A stretch of DNA of 28,325 nucleotides from Saccoglossus kowalevskii (GCF_000003605.2 NW_003151755.1:153436-181760); one strand, 5' to 3'; counted from the first letter of the stretch, positions 1-11,409 are shown. Program-made: numbers and translations. The notes: generated from the letters alone by a model not told the origin.

Positions 1-460
1 GCTCAAACTTGTTAAGAAAATACAACAATCTTCAGTTAATTTACACATATCTTCTTCCTCGAAAAATTGTTGTTTTCATTACCAGCATAATCCCATAAAG
101 AACGCATGATCGAGATGCCAATTAATTCTCACTTCGGGGAAACCTCCTCTACAAAACCACACACATACAGTTCGTAATAATTCATATTGCATATTTTAAA
201 TTATTCTTGACGCCAATGCAGATATCAGGAATTACAAAACAAAACGAAACAAACTAACAATATCCAACGCGACCCAAACGAACAAGCTGAATGAATGTCA
301 CTCAATACAGTCGAATGTTTGTGTAGATTGTGTTTTGTGCATAATTAAGTGTATATTAGTTTTTGGAATTATTTATATTTTATATTATATTTATCAGTTT
401 TAGCAGCTTTCTCATTTATTGTATTGTGGGTGTCCATGTTATATATCTTCTGATCAAACT
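1..460. other. Upstream AT-rich sequence, no supported exon
   Basis: I looked for the missing ACSM N-terminus (a NF-x-xDVxDxW-like segment) and did not find it. No promoter can be called. The stretch may be an intron or the 5' flank. Confidence 0.5.
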
Positions 461-579
461 ATGACTGTACGCTTTCAGACGAATGAACGTGACACGAGCT
501 TACCTGCATTATGGTGGGTCAACTCTAAAGGTGACGAACTGAAATGGTCCTTTCAAGATCTAAAGTCTTACACTACGAG
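461..579 (+). CDS. ACSM: ACSM exon 1 (first visible)
   Basis: The exon encodes the LPALWWVN...[12 protein letters not shown] stretch typical of the ACSM N-terminal domain, and ends at a GT donor at 580 in phase 2. The ATG at 461 is the first in-frame start after an in-frame TAG at 401. However, a pyrimidine-rich stretch followed by AG at 477-478 could make this an internal exon starting at 479, which would suit the missing N-terminus better. Confidence 0.8.
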
Positions 580-3500
580 GTATGAATAGATTATTTGACA
601 CCTGAGTACGAACCAAACACCTGAAAACCCCAAACACATTACCGTTGAGAAATGTGGTCTCAAATATTTTCAGCCTAACGCCTGATTTGCGTGTAAAGCT
701 GCTTTACTATTTGATAAAAAAAACATCATTATTTTAAGAGAAATAATAATCAAATGTTTTATTTTACAGAACTGCCAAGTTTCTACATAATGTTTGTGGA
801 ATAAGGAAAGGCGACCGAGTTATTGTAATTCTGCACCGTGTTCCTGAATGGTGGATGGTTTGTCTTGGCTGTAAACGTATTGGTATGTAATGTTAACGTC
901 ACACCAAAACAAACTTGTTTGTTTGTTTGTTAAAATCTGACGTTTACCGTCAATGCATAAATACACCTCAGAAAAGGTCCATGGTTAAATAAATTATCTG
1001 CATTATTTTGTGATTATTTGCTCATTTTAAAATCGCTGGTGTTAAATAATTTGGATAATTATCACGTTACTTGGCCATTATTTGTTTGTTATTCAAGTTT
1101 TATTGTCACTATTTTAATAATATTTGATCAACATTTTACCAGTGTTTCACCATTTGCTCACACTATTTTTTAACAGTACTTGCAAGCGCGGATTTAGGGG
1201 GAGGCGCGCCAGGCTCCTCTTCAGCCCGCAAAAACCCTTTTGGTCCAGAACTGTTACTATGTATATTTGTAGCAGCGGGGGCGAATACACTCATTGGATC
1301 GACCAGAAAACCGTCCGAGTCCATGCTCTGTGTTGCTTAGGGTAGGCAGGAAGGTTTTGTTATTTTTGTTGGTGAAAATTTAGTATTTGAAGGCTTTTCC
1401 ACAATAACATATTGGGGTGGTGACCTTTGTTTTTTGTGCTGACGAGCATCCTATCCTGATTACTTCAACTACGACTGCCTGTTCAGACTGTTTGTATTTT
1501 AGCACATATACCTTCTGGACATTATCTGCAACGTTTTTATCCACGGACGTCATGCATGTCTTTCAGCAAATGATGTCTTACTGCCAATATTTTTGTAACA
1601 TTCAAACATAAATGCCTTCTGATCGTTTCCTTCTTTTTTACATCCTGGGCGACAACACGCTCATAACACTTGCCATTTGAAAAAAATAATAACAGTTTTT
1701 TTATAAGATGAAACTTTGGGTTTTTAATACAGATGTCGTTGAATTTCAACATGGCATCGATATCTTATCATACACTATTGTACATTGTATGAATAATGGT
1801 AGCATTTTACTGAAGTTCTAGTATCATGATAGCAAGAAGTGATTTGTGAAGTCCCTTTAACACTTTAAATGTAGGCCTTCCAGCAGTTGATTGCATAAAA
1901 CCAACCAACTAGCAAGGTGCGCTCATATTTGAATGGGTTAAAGTGGATTTCTTAAAACCGAAAAGTTTCAATGAGCTAGTTGGGTTTGATCTCATCAAAA
2001 TATCCCGGAGTCCGGTCGGCCCTAAAAAGCTAACTTCATCCAAGTCACTGAATATAGCAATTATGTAAATGGACAGCTCAAAGATTGTACGTCATATATG
2101 CATGGGGCACTATAGTTATCAGTGAGAAGGTCATCTACAATATCCCCAACCCACTAAGCAATTCTGCTAAGGCAAACTGCATGATTGAACCAGATGAAGT
2201 TATGGGTAATTGACCAGGTGAATAAACAAGAGTGACAGTATTTGTGAAGGTATTATAGATGACATCATTCCAACAAGCTCCAATAAGGCTGAGTAAAGGG
2301 TCGAGGCAGGCCCTAAGCACATGTTTGTTTATCGTCTCTCTCATTAGCCTATATACCCAATGCTCATTGAGATGGCATTGCTCAGACCTATGCTATGCCG
2401 GAAAAAAGTCTCCAACAAATTCAACTAGTTTAAGAAGCAACCACTTGATTTCAATTGTACATCCACACATGCATTTGTGCTGCCACAGCAACTCTTGGAT
2501 GTTGGTGTTGGATATGAGGAACACACTATCAAACTTTGGACATTCTACCCAGCTATAGTAATAGATGAGCAGTTACCAAAGCTTAGAATCCAGGTATTAG
2601 CCACCACACTAGTTTCAAAGGACTCATTCAAAGCTAAAACTCCAGGCATCTTTCAGAAAAATCAGCTAACAAGTGTACACTTTAGTGATGTGGTAAATTC
2701 ACAACAGCCACAGTGTGCGACATCAGTGTGTGGTGTGCCTGTCCAGGATCACATCCCAGCAACATAACACTTAACAAGGACATCATCTACTTCCATGTCA
2801 ACTACCAAGTTTGCTAGATAATATACGAGATTCAGACACTGTTACCCTAGAGTAAGGCCTGGGCACGTTTTAATAACCCATATGACAAACGAGGACATTA
2901 ACGAATTTGTGATAAGTTTGAAGGAGCCTGGGGGCAAATCGGATGAGATACATAAATTTACTACACCCATATTGGTTATGGGTCTGTAGGTGAGTGGCAT
3001 GCCGTTCTCAACGAAAATACTAAATACCACGCTGCATGTGGGTTTCCTTAGTCAGGATGGTAATCCTGCTCAAAATACACATCATGAAGATGAACATCTA
3101 AATGAAATATTTGGGCCATGGATTCTCATCACTTGCACTGCTCTCTTACCTAAAATCATTTCCTTGGCAATGTGGAATAGTCCAAATATATTTATGACAG
3201 TTACCAGTGTTTTTTTTAGAGATGAGACAATAGTGCCATTTATCTCAGGAAGAGGTGTAGGCACCTTGCCAGCTAGCTTGGCCTTGATGCGCCTAAGGCT
3301 CTAAAGATGTTTTTTGGCCCCCTTTTCTGACTGGTGGTTCCAGGTCAATCGCTGTGAGAACTAAATTAAAATCTTGCTTTAAGTCTCTTTTTTGGCGTGA
3401 TATGTCTCTGTCAGACTTGATAGACCTGCAAGTTACTCTGAACTCCTCTGCCAGTATGAACACTTAAGACAGGTGGACTGTACAGTAAATACCATGACAG

Positions 3501-6500
3501 CTATTTTAACACAACGCTGTTTCCCCAGTGTTTTTGGAGTTGGTATTCATAAAATTATATCGCATCGTTTATGTTTAAAAATGCTTGATCAATTAATTAT
3601 GACTATTTTAATGTGTGGATTTCGAAATTTGGGTATATGAATTAGTTAGTAATAATAGTTTAGAACAAATATATCTGCAGAAGGCGCAAGTTACTGGAAT
3701 GGTTTAGTGTTGCCAGTTTTTGCTTGATTTCAATGCGATCTTCGCCGACTTGTATATCACTACAACATGAAAATTTTAAAACATTATATACATTGAACAT
3801 CATAGTTTCTCCAATTTTGACGGATTGGCGTTTACAGGTGTTTCTGTAATGAAACATTCCATAATACTTGACACAATCCACAGGTGCAGTCGTATCTCCA
3901 GGCTCACCACAGCTCACTGCCAAAGACATCGCCTATAGACTAGATACATCCAAAGCAACGACCATAGTCACTGACAAAGAACATGCAGTGATGGCAGACC
4001 AGGTAAGTCACGTGATCTGCCAGAATCAGTGTCATTGGTGAGTAGCTCGTGTAAGTCACGCGAACACGATCAGCCAATGAAAACGACATTTCTAGCAAAT
4101 TCCAGGAATTGACTAACATCATTTTCAATAATAACAACTTTAATTTCTGATTTTTTCTGGGTAGTATAAAAACAAAGACGGTATTCTAAAGAACAAAATA
4201 TTTGTTTCAGACGATAAAATGGAAAGGTAAGAGATGATCCCTCAAAATGGCTGAAGTACTTGTTTTTGTTTTTAAGGACAGACAGGTAATTGTTGATCCA
4301 GGTCCAGTTGTATGTAAATGAGCTCAAGAAACTGCCAAAATTGGTTATTTTCACTCAAATGGCTCCTTCAAACACTGTATGCTCATTTTTGCTGCGCGAT
4401 TTGGATGGATTTATGTCTGGTTTGTTGATGTATTACCAGTTGGTTGTGAAAAACAAAGTTTACTGCCTGAACAAGGACCATAAACAATATCAATGCCACA
4501 ACAGTTATAAATTTGTCTGTGGCTATTTTTGCTTTTGTTCCTTAATGTGTCCTTCCAAACGTCTTCATGCATAGTTAACTACATTGAATACTCCGTGACG
4601 TCATTTTATTTGCATAAAGATAATTCAAAACACACTGACACGTGATTGCTTGCTTTCAGAGATGGGTGGTTGTCATTTGACAAATTATACAAGAATTCAG
4701 ACGATGATTTTGAGGTAAAAAATGTATACTAAACTACTTTTAATATCTATACTATATTTAAGAGTTTAACTAGCTAGTTATATATATATATATATATATA
4801 GGGAGAGGTCATTGAAAATGTAATACATGTTGCTTTGTACGCGGGGGACTACTAGGACATGCATTGTGTGGATGACTTTATCCAGTTGACTATTATATAT
4901 GATAGAGGAACTGGACCACTTCTCTTATTTCTAGAACCTGTCCCACTCCTTTCTGCAAGCGACATAAGCACCATTGGGTCTCCTTCTCCATGGGGGAACG
5001 TGTGCAGGCAGGTCAAGCTTACTTTTCATTTCGATAAGATCAGAGTCCCAGCCCTATTTCCGCCAAAATGTGAAGGCTTTGTGCATTGCCAATATATCTA
5101 TATATAGTTATGAATGCAACAACCTGTCAGCTGAATTGACTGGTCGTAGTTAAATGTGCTGGTGGTCACCCTTAGGTCATTGGTCATTGGTTTATATGCA
5201 TTATGTTTCGTGAGCTTTTGGGCGGATTTTGTTATTTGTTCTGGCAAATCAATTTTATTTGAATACTTTTAGAGACGAGAGATTTGGCCGACCCCCCCAA
5301 AAAAACACACACACATATTTACTCTTAGGAAGCTGAAACATAAACATATTCACAAGGAGACATTTCTAAAGACGATGTGAGATTTAATCCTGTGCAAGGT
5401 ATGTGAAAAGAGTTGGCCTTCTGTACTTTTGTAAAGACTGTGGTGTGGGGTATGCTCATTTGTCTAAATGGCAATAAGCAAGTGAAAAAAAAGAGTTTCA
5501 GCATCTGAGCACAATAGATATTTTCATATTCGAGAAATGATAAAATAAGAACATAGTAAATACATCGACCAGATGTTAGCTTAACACACACATTAGAGCC
5601 AGTCCAGGGTGTCATTTAAAGCATCCTGGATGAACTAATCACTGATATGGAATATGTCGACTCGTAATGCTACAGAGCGAAAACGGATAGCAATGTGGAG
5701 TACACAGATCTTGTGTTCCGTTGCAGGCTCAGGAGATTGTCCTACAAGCTCATGGGATCAATGGGCACTAGATATGGCTTGCCCCACTATCCAGGCGCTA
5801 CGCTCAAGAAATGTACTAGTTTCCACCAACTACGGATAGGTCATTTTTGTACTAAAAAAACTCTCACGTTCGATAGCGGCAAGCTTTCAGATTAGGTGAT
5901 ATTAAGAATACGCTTGACACGTAATGCAATTTTTAATATGTTATTTTGTTTTCTTCTTAAAGTCTATACAAACAAAACACCATGATCACTCCATGATATA
6001 TTTTACAAGTGGAACTACAGGAAAACCCAAAATGGCCTTGCATACACATACAAGTTGGGGTATTGGCCATTACGTCACTGGAAAGTAAGTTATGACACAC
6101 AAACAGGATAGGAATTACTTGTTATTGCCTTGTGTAATTTAAGGGTGATTCTACACCTACAAATGTTATCAATGTAAAGTCTTGTTCGTTTTGACTGGTC
6201 TCAATTGCAATGCAATTACTAATATAGCGTAAAGAAATAAGAACACTATTTTTGCTATTTAAACCTTGTTTTGTCTCGTATTTTAAACACGACCAGACAT
6301 TGGCTAAGTTTAACAAGTAAAGACGTGTTCTGGACTTTATCCGACACTGGATGGGCGTTGGGGGCGTATGGATATTTATTCTCTCCATGGATTATGGGCG
6401 CATGTGTATTTGTTTACCATGAACCACGATTTGACCCTGTACAGACACTGAAGGTAATTATATGACGTAATAACTAGTTACGTAATAGATCCGACCAGTC

Positions 6501-9500
6501 ACCTATACAAACCCACCCTCGTCGAAATATACACTGATAAATGTCGCCGTTCATATAGTTGGAATAAATGTAACAAAATGTGTTTCGTGTCTCATAGTGG
6601 TCGTATCGTTGTACATACACACACGGGTTTATTTACACTTCCAGATCAAGCTCATTCCTGTATGTAAAGACTCTTAGTTGTCAATATTTGAAGGATTAAC
6701 ATTTGCATACATGCAAGGTGTTGAGAAGCCATCCATTCACCATTGAATTTCTGTTTTCCTTCCAGGTATTAAGTAGCCATCCAATCACAGTGTTCTTAGC
6801 TGGACCCACGATATATCGTATGATGTTACTTAACAGCCCCGAACAGTATAAATTTCCGTATTTGCGGAGATGTGTCAGTGGGGGAGAGTCTGTGGTAGGT
6901 ACAAAATACAATGTTACGTCATCATTATATAGCGATTTTATTAAGCCTTTAAGCAATTCGAGTACTAGTAAATGGCGTCAAGATCGATCAGTGAAGCCTG
7001 ACCCAGCTTTTGGGTCTTTTTTGGTGCATTGTTATGCAAAACTTAGTTTTTCTAAAACTGCAAATTAAACAGTCTGAATGTTAAAAGCATGCTATCTTCA
7101 GCCCGGATGTACTTATGTGTTCTCGTGTTTTTTGTTCTCTAGAACCCAGACCTCGTTCTTTCTTGGAAAAAAGCAACTGGGTGCAGTGTATACGAAGGCT
7201 GGGGACAAACAGAAACGGTAAGTTCACATTAAGTGTACAAGTTATTTTTCTTTTGCTCAGTCAGAGACTGATACCCACTGTTATTATATATATGTTGCAT
7301 GTAACTATCTAAACAGCACAGTCAGCTGGCGCACACGTGATAATAAAATAAATACGATATTTACTATATGGGGGCCGCCATCTTGAATGACGCATAAAAC
7401 TAAATAAGAGACAAGTTGTGAAACGCGTTTTTCAGATTCCTACAAATCAGGACAAAAATACCAATCTTTCACAAAAATACGGTCCGTTGGGGTCATATTA
7501 AGCCAACCGATAACAAAATTCGGCCTAATTCGTCGTTTTTGTGTGGAAAAATCCCTTGCATACGAACACCTAATTACGCGAAGAACCTTGAACACTTTCC
7601 TGGGGGTATTTAAAACTAAAAATTGGCATTCCAGCTCAGCAGCCAATCAGCGACGGCCTAACGCTTAGATGACAATTTCGGTTTCAAATACCCCGGCTTA
7701 GTGTTGACTTCTCCCTCCACTGGACACCAACTAACTATTTAAGTTGATTTACATACAAAGCAGAGCTTGCAACATGATAGCTATTCATAAAGGGTGTTTT
7801 TTTTTACTTTTCATATAATACAGTAGTCACACAATGAGGCAGTTCATATTTGTCTCAGTGAATCATTAATTTTTGACAGACACCTGTACAAAGTACTTGG
7901 ACAAAAGCCAGCTAAGATTTTGTATTATCTTGCATGTTTTATGAATCTATTCACGTCTAAATGCAACACTTTTTTTTTTTTGCAATGAGGCATTTGTTTT
8001 TATACTAAAATATCTGAATTACTTTGAATAAAGCTGGAAATTATGTCCCTTAAAATAATTAAACAAATAAGGCACAAATGTTTTTGTAAGATATTTACAT
8101 CTTTAAAGGACATTCGGTAGACTGATTCCCCACTGTTAGTTCAACCCCAAAACTTTTTTGTATTCAAAATTAATTATGACAATGTATATTTATATTGAAA
8201 CAAACTATGTTAAAGGGAATTATATTATATAACAAAGGGCAAGGTCACCAGAGTTCAACTATGTTTATTGCCAGGTATTGTTGCTTGGAACGTTTCCTGG
8301 CGTAAAACAGCGTCTCGGGTGGATTGGAAAAGCTGTGCCAGGATTTGATATTAGAATTGTGGATGAAAATGGCGTAGAACAACCAAATGGTACTGAGGGA
8401 ATTATTGGAGTCAAAGTTTTCCCAGATAGACCAGTTGGACTCTTTGCTGGATATCTGGTAAGATGACAATCTTCAATAGTGTTGTATTCCATCAACACTA
8501 TATAGACACTTGCTTAGAATGTCTCGTTCGAAATTGTAGATTATTGTTTTTATGTATTTCTTATGTTCAGGAGATGTACTGCAATGACAAACTGTTGTGT
8601 CTGATGTTGAAATTGATGTTGAAACTGAAACCAGCAATGGATTATGAACGTGTAAAAGCGGGAGAGTCGTCACCTGTGCACGCGCGGGAATTGAGTCCCA
8701 AGCGACGATAAAAACAAACGCTAAGAACGCAAAGACTCATGGGTAGACTCTTGTTTGTAAACAATGACACGCTATGGCCACCTGACGCATGCGTAGGTGA
8801 CGACTCCCACGATTTAAAAGATTTTTGAGTTGCTTACCCGTTGTTTATATTTTGAAGAATGTTTTTGGGTTACAACCAGAAAATAAAAAGTGTCTATTTC
8901 AATTCTATTTTGAAGTCCATGATATAGTAACTGGTTGCGGTGATAGATTATTAGATTTCTTTGAGGATTATTTATTATAGCAATTTTGTAAAATCTGGAA
9001 ATTTGTAATCAAACGTGAACTCAAATGTAATGTCTGTGCAGAATGTCAGACATGTGACTGAAAACCTGATGAGACTTCAATTGTTATGGGGGGGGGGGGC
9101 AATGGGGGTAGCAGGTACAGTTTTACGGGAAATAAAAAACGGCTTTTTACAATTTACAAGGAAAAAAAGACGTTTTTACAGTTTACAGTGAAAAATGAAT
9201 TTTGCAGTAAATTGTGTCATCTAGTCGTTTTACAGTTTCGAAAATGTAATTTCCCTGGATTATTCTTTACGACTTTTTTATTTCGATGTAAATTCTTGTA
9301 TGTACCGAGAAAAATTACACATTTTTACAGTGTACGAAAAAAATATTTGATTGATTACGTTACGTCTAGCCGGTGATTACAGAATTACGGAATTTATTTT
9401 TTCAATTTACATTGTACAAACAAACAAATATTACAATTACGTTGAACGAAAATAACCCTTGCCCCCCTCTGTTTTGGCAATAAATTTTTTGCCATTCATC

Positions 9501-10897
9501 GTAATATGTGTATGTCATTATCGATCGATCATATTGGTGTATCGATCTGGTCTTGCCATAAATCTATATAACACCTATTTCATTTCAGGATAACGAAGCC
9601 AGAAACAAGGCTGCTTTCTGTGGTGATTACTATCTCACTGGTGACAGAGGTATAAAAGATGACGAAGGTTATTTCCGGTTTATCTCACGTGATGATGACA
9701 TCATTTCCTCAGCAGGGTGGGTACTCACATGAATGTGCTAAACTACATACTAGTACTTCATAGAAGAGGTTAAAGACGTAGACGTTAATATGTCAATTAT
9801 CTGTCTAAGCATTGTACCAGTATCATGGACTTTATAAGTTCTGAAAAAAAAAAATGTGTGAACAACTGATGCTCCGAAACAACAATTTATATTATCTTTT
9901 CTAAAATACACGAATGCGTCTTCCTTCACATTGTAAACACGACATATCGGTATTGAAAGTTTTTGTTATGGTATCAACGAAATTAATATAATGTCTAAAA
10001 CCTTGTTCTTATTTGTAGCTATCGTATTGGTCCCACTGAGGTGGAGAACGCCCTCTTTGAGCATCCAGCTGTCGCTGAATCAGCAGCTGTCAGTAGCCCG
10101 GATGAAGTCAGAGGAGGGGTAAATTCAACAATTCACTAAAATCGTACATCGCATTTGGACTTTTTAACATCAATTGCTTTCAGCGTTCAACGTACAGAGG
10201 CTATTACAGTACCACAGGCATTTTGGGATTACCTTGAAGTAGACAATTTGTGGACGTGGACTTCTTTCGGTTCAAATTTCCGTTCAAATCAGTCTGAAAC
10301 CTTGAAATTATAGTCAGTCAGTGTGACACAAATACACGCAACAACATGCACGTTAACAATAACGAAGCTCTATTTTAATTCTAGGTTGTCAAAGCATTTG
10401 TTGTACTCAAAGAAGAATATAAAGACCACGATAAAGATGACCTGATAAAAGAATTACAGGAACATACAAAGAAAATCACTGCGCCGTATAAATATCCACG
10501 AAAGGTAAATTCTACATACATGCCATTTGTTGAATCTATTTTCTTTCTAGTTGAATTTGCTGACTGAATAAATAAATAAAATATAACGGAAATTAAATAA
10601 CATAACAATGTCATACTTCCACTGTAAATGGAAGGAACATAAACACCAACAAATTGAATTAGAAATTGTAAGGTACCACGTACTCTAGATACTATTATAA
10701 AATCAATTGTATAATATTGTCTTTATATGACATAATCTTTTATCATAATAATACAAATATATCATTACTGAGATTGTTTTAACATATTCATCACATTTGA
10801 TTTTTTGTAGATCGAATTTATTGAAGAACTTCCTAAAACTGTTAGCAACAAAATACAACGTTTCACTCTCCGTAATCAAGAGTGGAATAAAGAATGA
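461..10897 (+). CDS. ACSM: Medium-chain acyl-CoA synthetase (ACSM family), 14 visible coding exons
   Basis: Spliced coding sequence: 461-579, 770-882, 3884-4002, 4165-4226, 4660-4714, 5963-6084, 6297-6453, 6766-6894, 7143-7217, 8275-8457, 9589-9716, 10019-10118, 10385-10504, 10811-10897. Every junction is GT-AG and all phases agree, giving about 522 residues from the ATG at 461. The family activates medium-chain fatty or aromatic acids with ATP and then CoA, usually in the mitochondrial matrix. Visible ANL-superfamily motifs are [11 protein letters not shown] (about residues 169-179, ATP loop), GWGQTET (about 311-317), TGDRG (about 395-399), the hinge region [12 protein letters not shown], and a C-terminal lysine in [10 protein letters not shown] (about 508). 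Family members are usually about 570-580 residues, so about 50 N-terminal residues, including any targeting peptide, are missing and probably lie in exons left of the window. No stops or frameshifts were seen. The family call is firm; the paralogue number is not assignable. Confidence 0.94.
770..882 (+). CDS. ACSM: ACSM exon 2
   Basis: It encodes the segment ending [20 protein letters not shown], which matches the family pattern GDRVAVVLPRVPEWW. The acceptor is TTTTACAG, the donor is GTATGT, and phases 2 and 1 fit the neighbours. Confidence 0.93.
883..3883 (+). other. ACSM intron 2
   Basis: A 3 kb intron with a (GTTT)n tract at about 914-931 and a GC-rich patch at about 1187-1340. It also has a block at about 2100-3500 that is higher in GC and open in several frames on both strands. 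I could not match that block to a known element, and no ACSM-like exon is present. Confidence 0.6.
3884..4002 (+). CDS. ACSM: ACSM exon 3
   Basis: It encodes [10 protein letters not shown] followed by [16 protein letters not shown], the family segment that reads KAKDILYRLQ...KAKAIV in vertebrates. The acceptor is CCACAG and the donor is GTAAGT. It follows a 3 kb intron. Confidence 0.93.
4165..4226 (+). CDS. ACSM: ACSM exon 4
   Basis: This short exon encodes [15 protein letters not shown], matching the LKxKLLVSxxxxxGW segment of the family when joined to the next exon. The acceptor is CTGGGTAG and the donor is GTAAGA. Both phases fit, but the first residues (YKNKDG) are poorly conserved, so the 5' edge is less sure. 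Confidence 0.82.
4660..4714 (+). CDS. ACSM: ACSM exon 5
   Basis: It encodes [18 protein letters not shown], the GWLxFxxL segment of the family. The acceptor is TGCTTTCAG and the donor is GTAAAA. The phase restores an arginine codon across the junction. Confidence 0.9.
4715..5962 (+). other. ACSM intron 5
   Basis: It contains a (TA)n run ending at about 4800 and a C-run followed by (CA)n at about 5293-5315. An ORF-like stretch at about 5654-5895 resembles no part of ACSM. No gene is supported. Confidence 0.55.
5963..6084 (+). CDS. ACSM: ACSM exon 6, ATP-binding loop
   Basis: It carries the core ANL adenylation motif [13 protein letters not shown] followed by [16 protein letters not shown]. 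This glycine/serine-rich loop holds the ATP phosphates. The acceptor is TCTTAAAG and the donor is GTAAGT, in phase 2. Confidence 0.96.
6297..6453 (+). CDS. ACSM: ACSM exon 7
   Basis: It encodes [20 protein letters not shown] and then [14 protein letters not shown], matching the family pattern DxMWxxSDTGW...PWxxGACxFVH..FDP. The acceptor is GACCAG and the donor is GTAATT. Substrate-pocket residues in this class lie around here. Confidence 0.95.
6714..6742 (+). repeat. Decayed duplicate of the start of ACSM exon 8
   Basis: CAAGGTGTTGAGAAGCCATC continues into CATTCACC. It repeats the sequence at 6762-6790 (CCAGGTATTAAGTAGCCATC, CAATCACA) with about three quarters identity, offset by 48 bases. 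The copy includes an AG at the equivalent acceptor position and would encode VLRSHPFT against the real VLSSHPIT. Confidence 0.7.
6766..6894 (+). CDS. ACSM: ACSM exon 8
   Basis: It encodes [20 protein letters not shown] and [16 protein letters not shown], the family SxYPIxxFxGAPxxYRML...GGE block. The acceptor is CCTTCCAG and the donor is GTAGGT. A decayed copy of its first codons sits 48 bases upstream. Confidence 0.95.
7143..7217 (+). CDS. ACSM: ACSM exon 9, GWGQTET motif
   Basis: It encodes [13 protein letters not shown] followed by [10 protein letters not shown], the A5 adenylate-binding motif (usually YGQTE). It is phase 0 on both sides, with acceptor CTCTAG and donor GTAAGT. Confidence 0.95.
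7218..8274 (+). other. ACSM intron 9
   Basis: AT-rich sequence with T-runs near 7797-7806 and 7971-7981. The vertebrate alignment is continuous across this intron, so no exon is missing. Nothing else is supported. Confidence 0.55.
8275..8457 (+). CDS. ACSM: ACSM exon 10
   Basis: It encodes [20 protein letters not shown], then [10 protein letters not shown] and [10 protein letters not shown], matching PGxMGxxxPxYDVQIID...PPGTEGxIGIRV..RPxGxFxGY. Its length aligns to vertebrate ACSM without gaps. The acceptor is TTGCCAG and the donor is GTAAGA. Confidence 0.95.
8458..9588 (+). other. ACSM intron 10
   Basis: This intron carries a full MITE copy (8652-8817) and a block at about 9087-9471. The block is bounded by a G-run and a C-run, with repeated TTTACAGT-like words between. 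Confidence 0.55.
8652..8817 (+). mobile_element. MITE family A, copy 1 (full length)
   Basis: About 166 bases with inverted ends: the left reads AAAGCGGGAGAGTCGTCACC and the right ends GGTGACGACTCCCACGATTT. It has the shared core CTCATGGGTAGAC and GCTATGGCCA. It carries no coding capacity and sits in ACSM intron 10, in the orientation taken here as forward. Confidence 0.85.
9589..9716 (+). CDS. ACSM: ACSM exon 11, TGDRG motif
   Basis: It encodes [16 protein letters not shown] and the DDDIISSAG hinge region. The aspartate of TGDRG contacts the ribose of the adenylate in this superfamily. The donor GTGGGT lets the codon GG/C and the next exon read GYRIGP. Confidence 0.95.
10019..10118 (+). CDS. 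ACSM: ACSM exon 12
   Basis: It encodes [20 protein letters not shown] and SSPDEVRGG, the start of the mobile C-terminal domain. The acceptor is TTTGTAG and the donor is GTAAAT. The phase returns to 0. Confidence 0.95.
10385..10504 (+). CDS. ACSM: ACSM exon 13
   Basis: It encodes [12 protein letters not shown] and the near-invariant [10 protein letters not shown]. It is phase 0 on both sides, with acceptor TTCTAG and donor GTAAAT. Confidence 0.95.
10811..10897 (+). CDS. ACSM: ACSM exon 14 (last coding exon)
   Basis: It encodes [18 protein letters not shown] and ends EWNKE before a TGA at 10895-10897. The lysine expected to catalyse adenylation is present (K in SNKIQR), but the usual TGK is SNK here. 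The acceptor is TTTTTTGTAG. Confidence 0.94.
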   Translation: MEFIEELPKTVSNKIQRFTLRNQEWNKE

Positions 10898-11153
10898 ACT
10901 GAGATTTACTGTGATCTAGCGAACAATATTCTAAGGACAATACAGCTGTGCTGCAAGCAACGTTTCGTCAATTGGCGACAGTGTTCGAACACGAGGTGTA
11001 TGCAACATATTATAAACCAAAGTGTTGATAACATGTGAACTTAGTGCGTAGGTTCAGAAAATAGAGGTATTATATATATATCGTGTTTTTTTCAGAGAAT
11101 GAAAACAAACAAATAGTCTAACAAACTATAACCGTTATTATCGTCTAATGTAC

Positions 11154-11314
11154 TTAAAGCGGGGAGTCGTCGCCTGCGCATGCGTCAGATGGCCATAGTG
11201 TGTCATTGTTTACAAACAAGCGTCTACCCATGAGCCTTTGCGTTTTTAGCGTGTGTTATCGTCGCTTGGGACTTAATTCCCGCGCGTGCGCAGGTGACGA
11301 CTCTCCCGCTTTAA
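11154..11314 (-). mobile_element. MITE family A, copy 2 (full length)
   Basis: 161 bases bounded on both sides by TTAA, with termini AGCGGGGAGTCGTCGCC and its near-inverse GGTGACGACTCTCCCGCT. The internal core is in reverse orientation to copy 1 (CTACCCATGAG, TCGTCGCTTGGGACT). It lies between the ACSM and PIDD1 stop codons. Confidence 0.88.
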
Positions 11315-11409
11315 GTAAATTACGTCATGTGTAATATGATCTCTATAGTAAACCTATTGGTCGGTTTATGTTACCAATAATAGACGATGTAAACATGGAA
11401 TCCAACTAA

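Noticed and set aside
5654-5895. Possible extra exon in ACSM intron 5
   Set aside because: The ACSM protein aligns continuously across exons 5 and 6, and the frames here resemble no part of the family.
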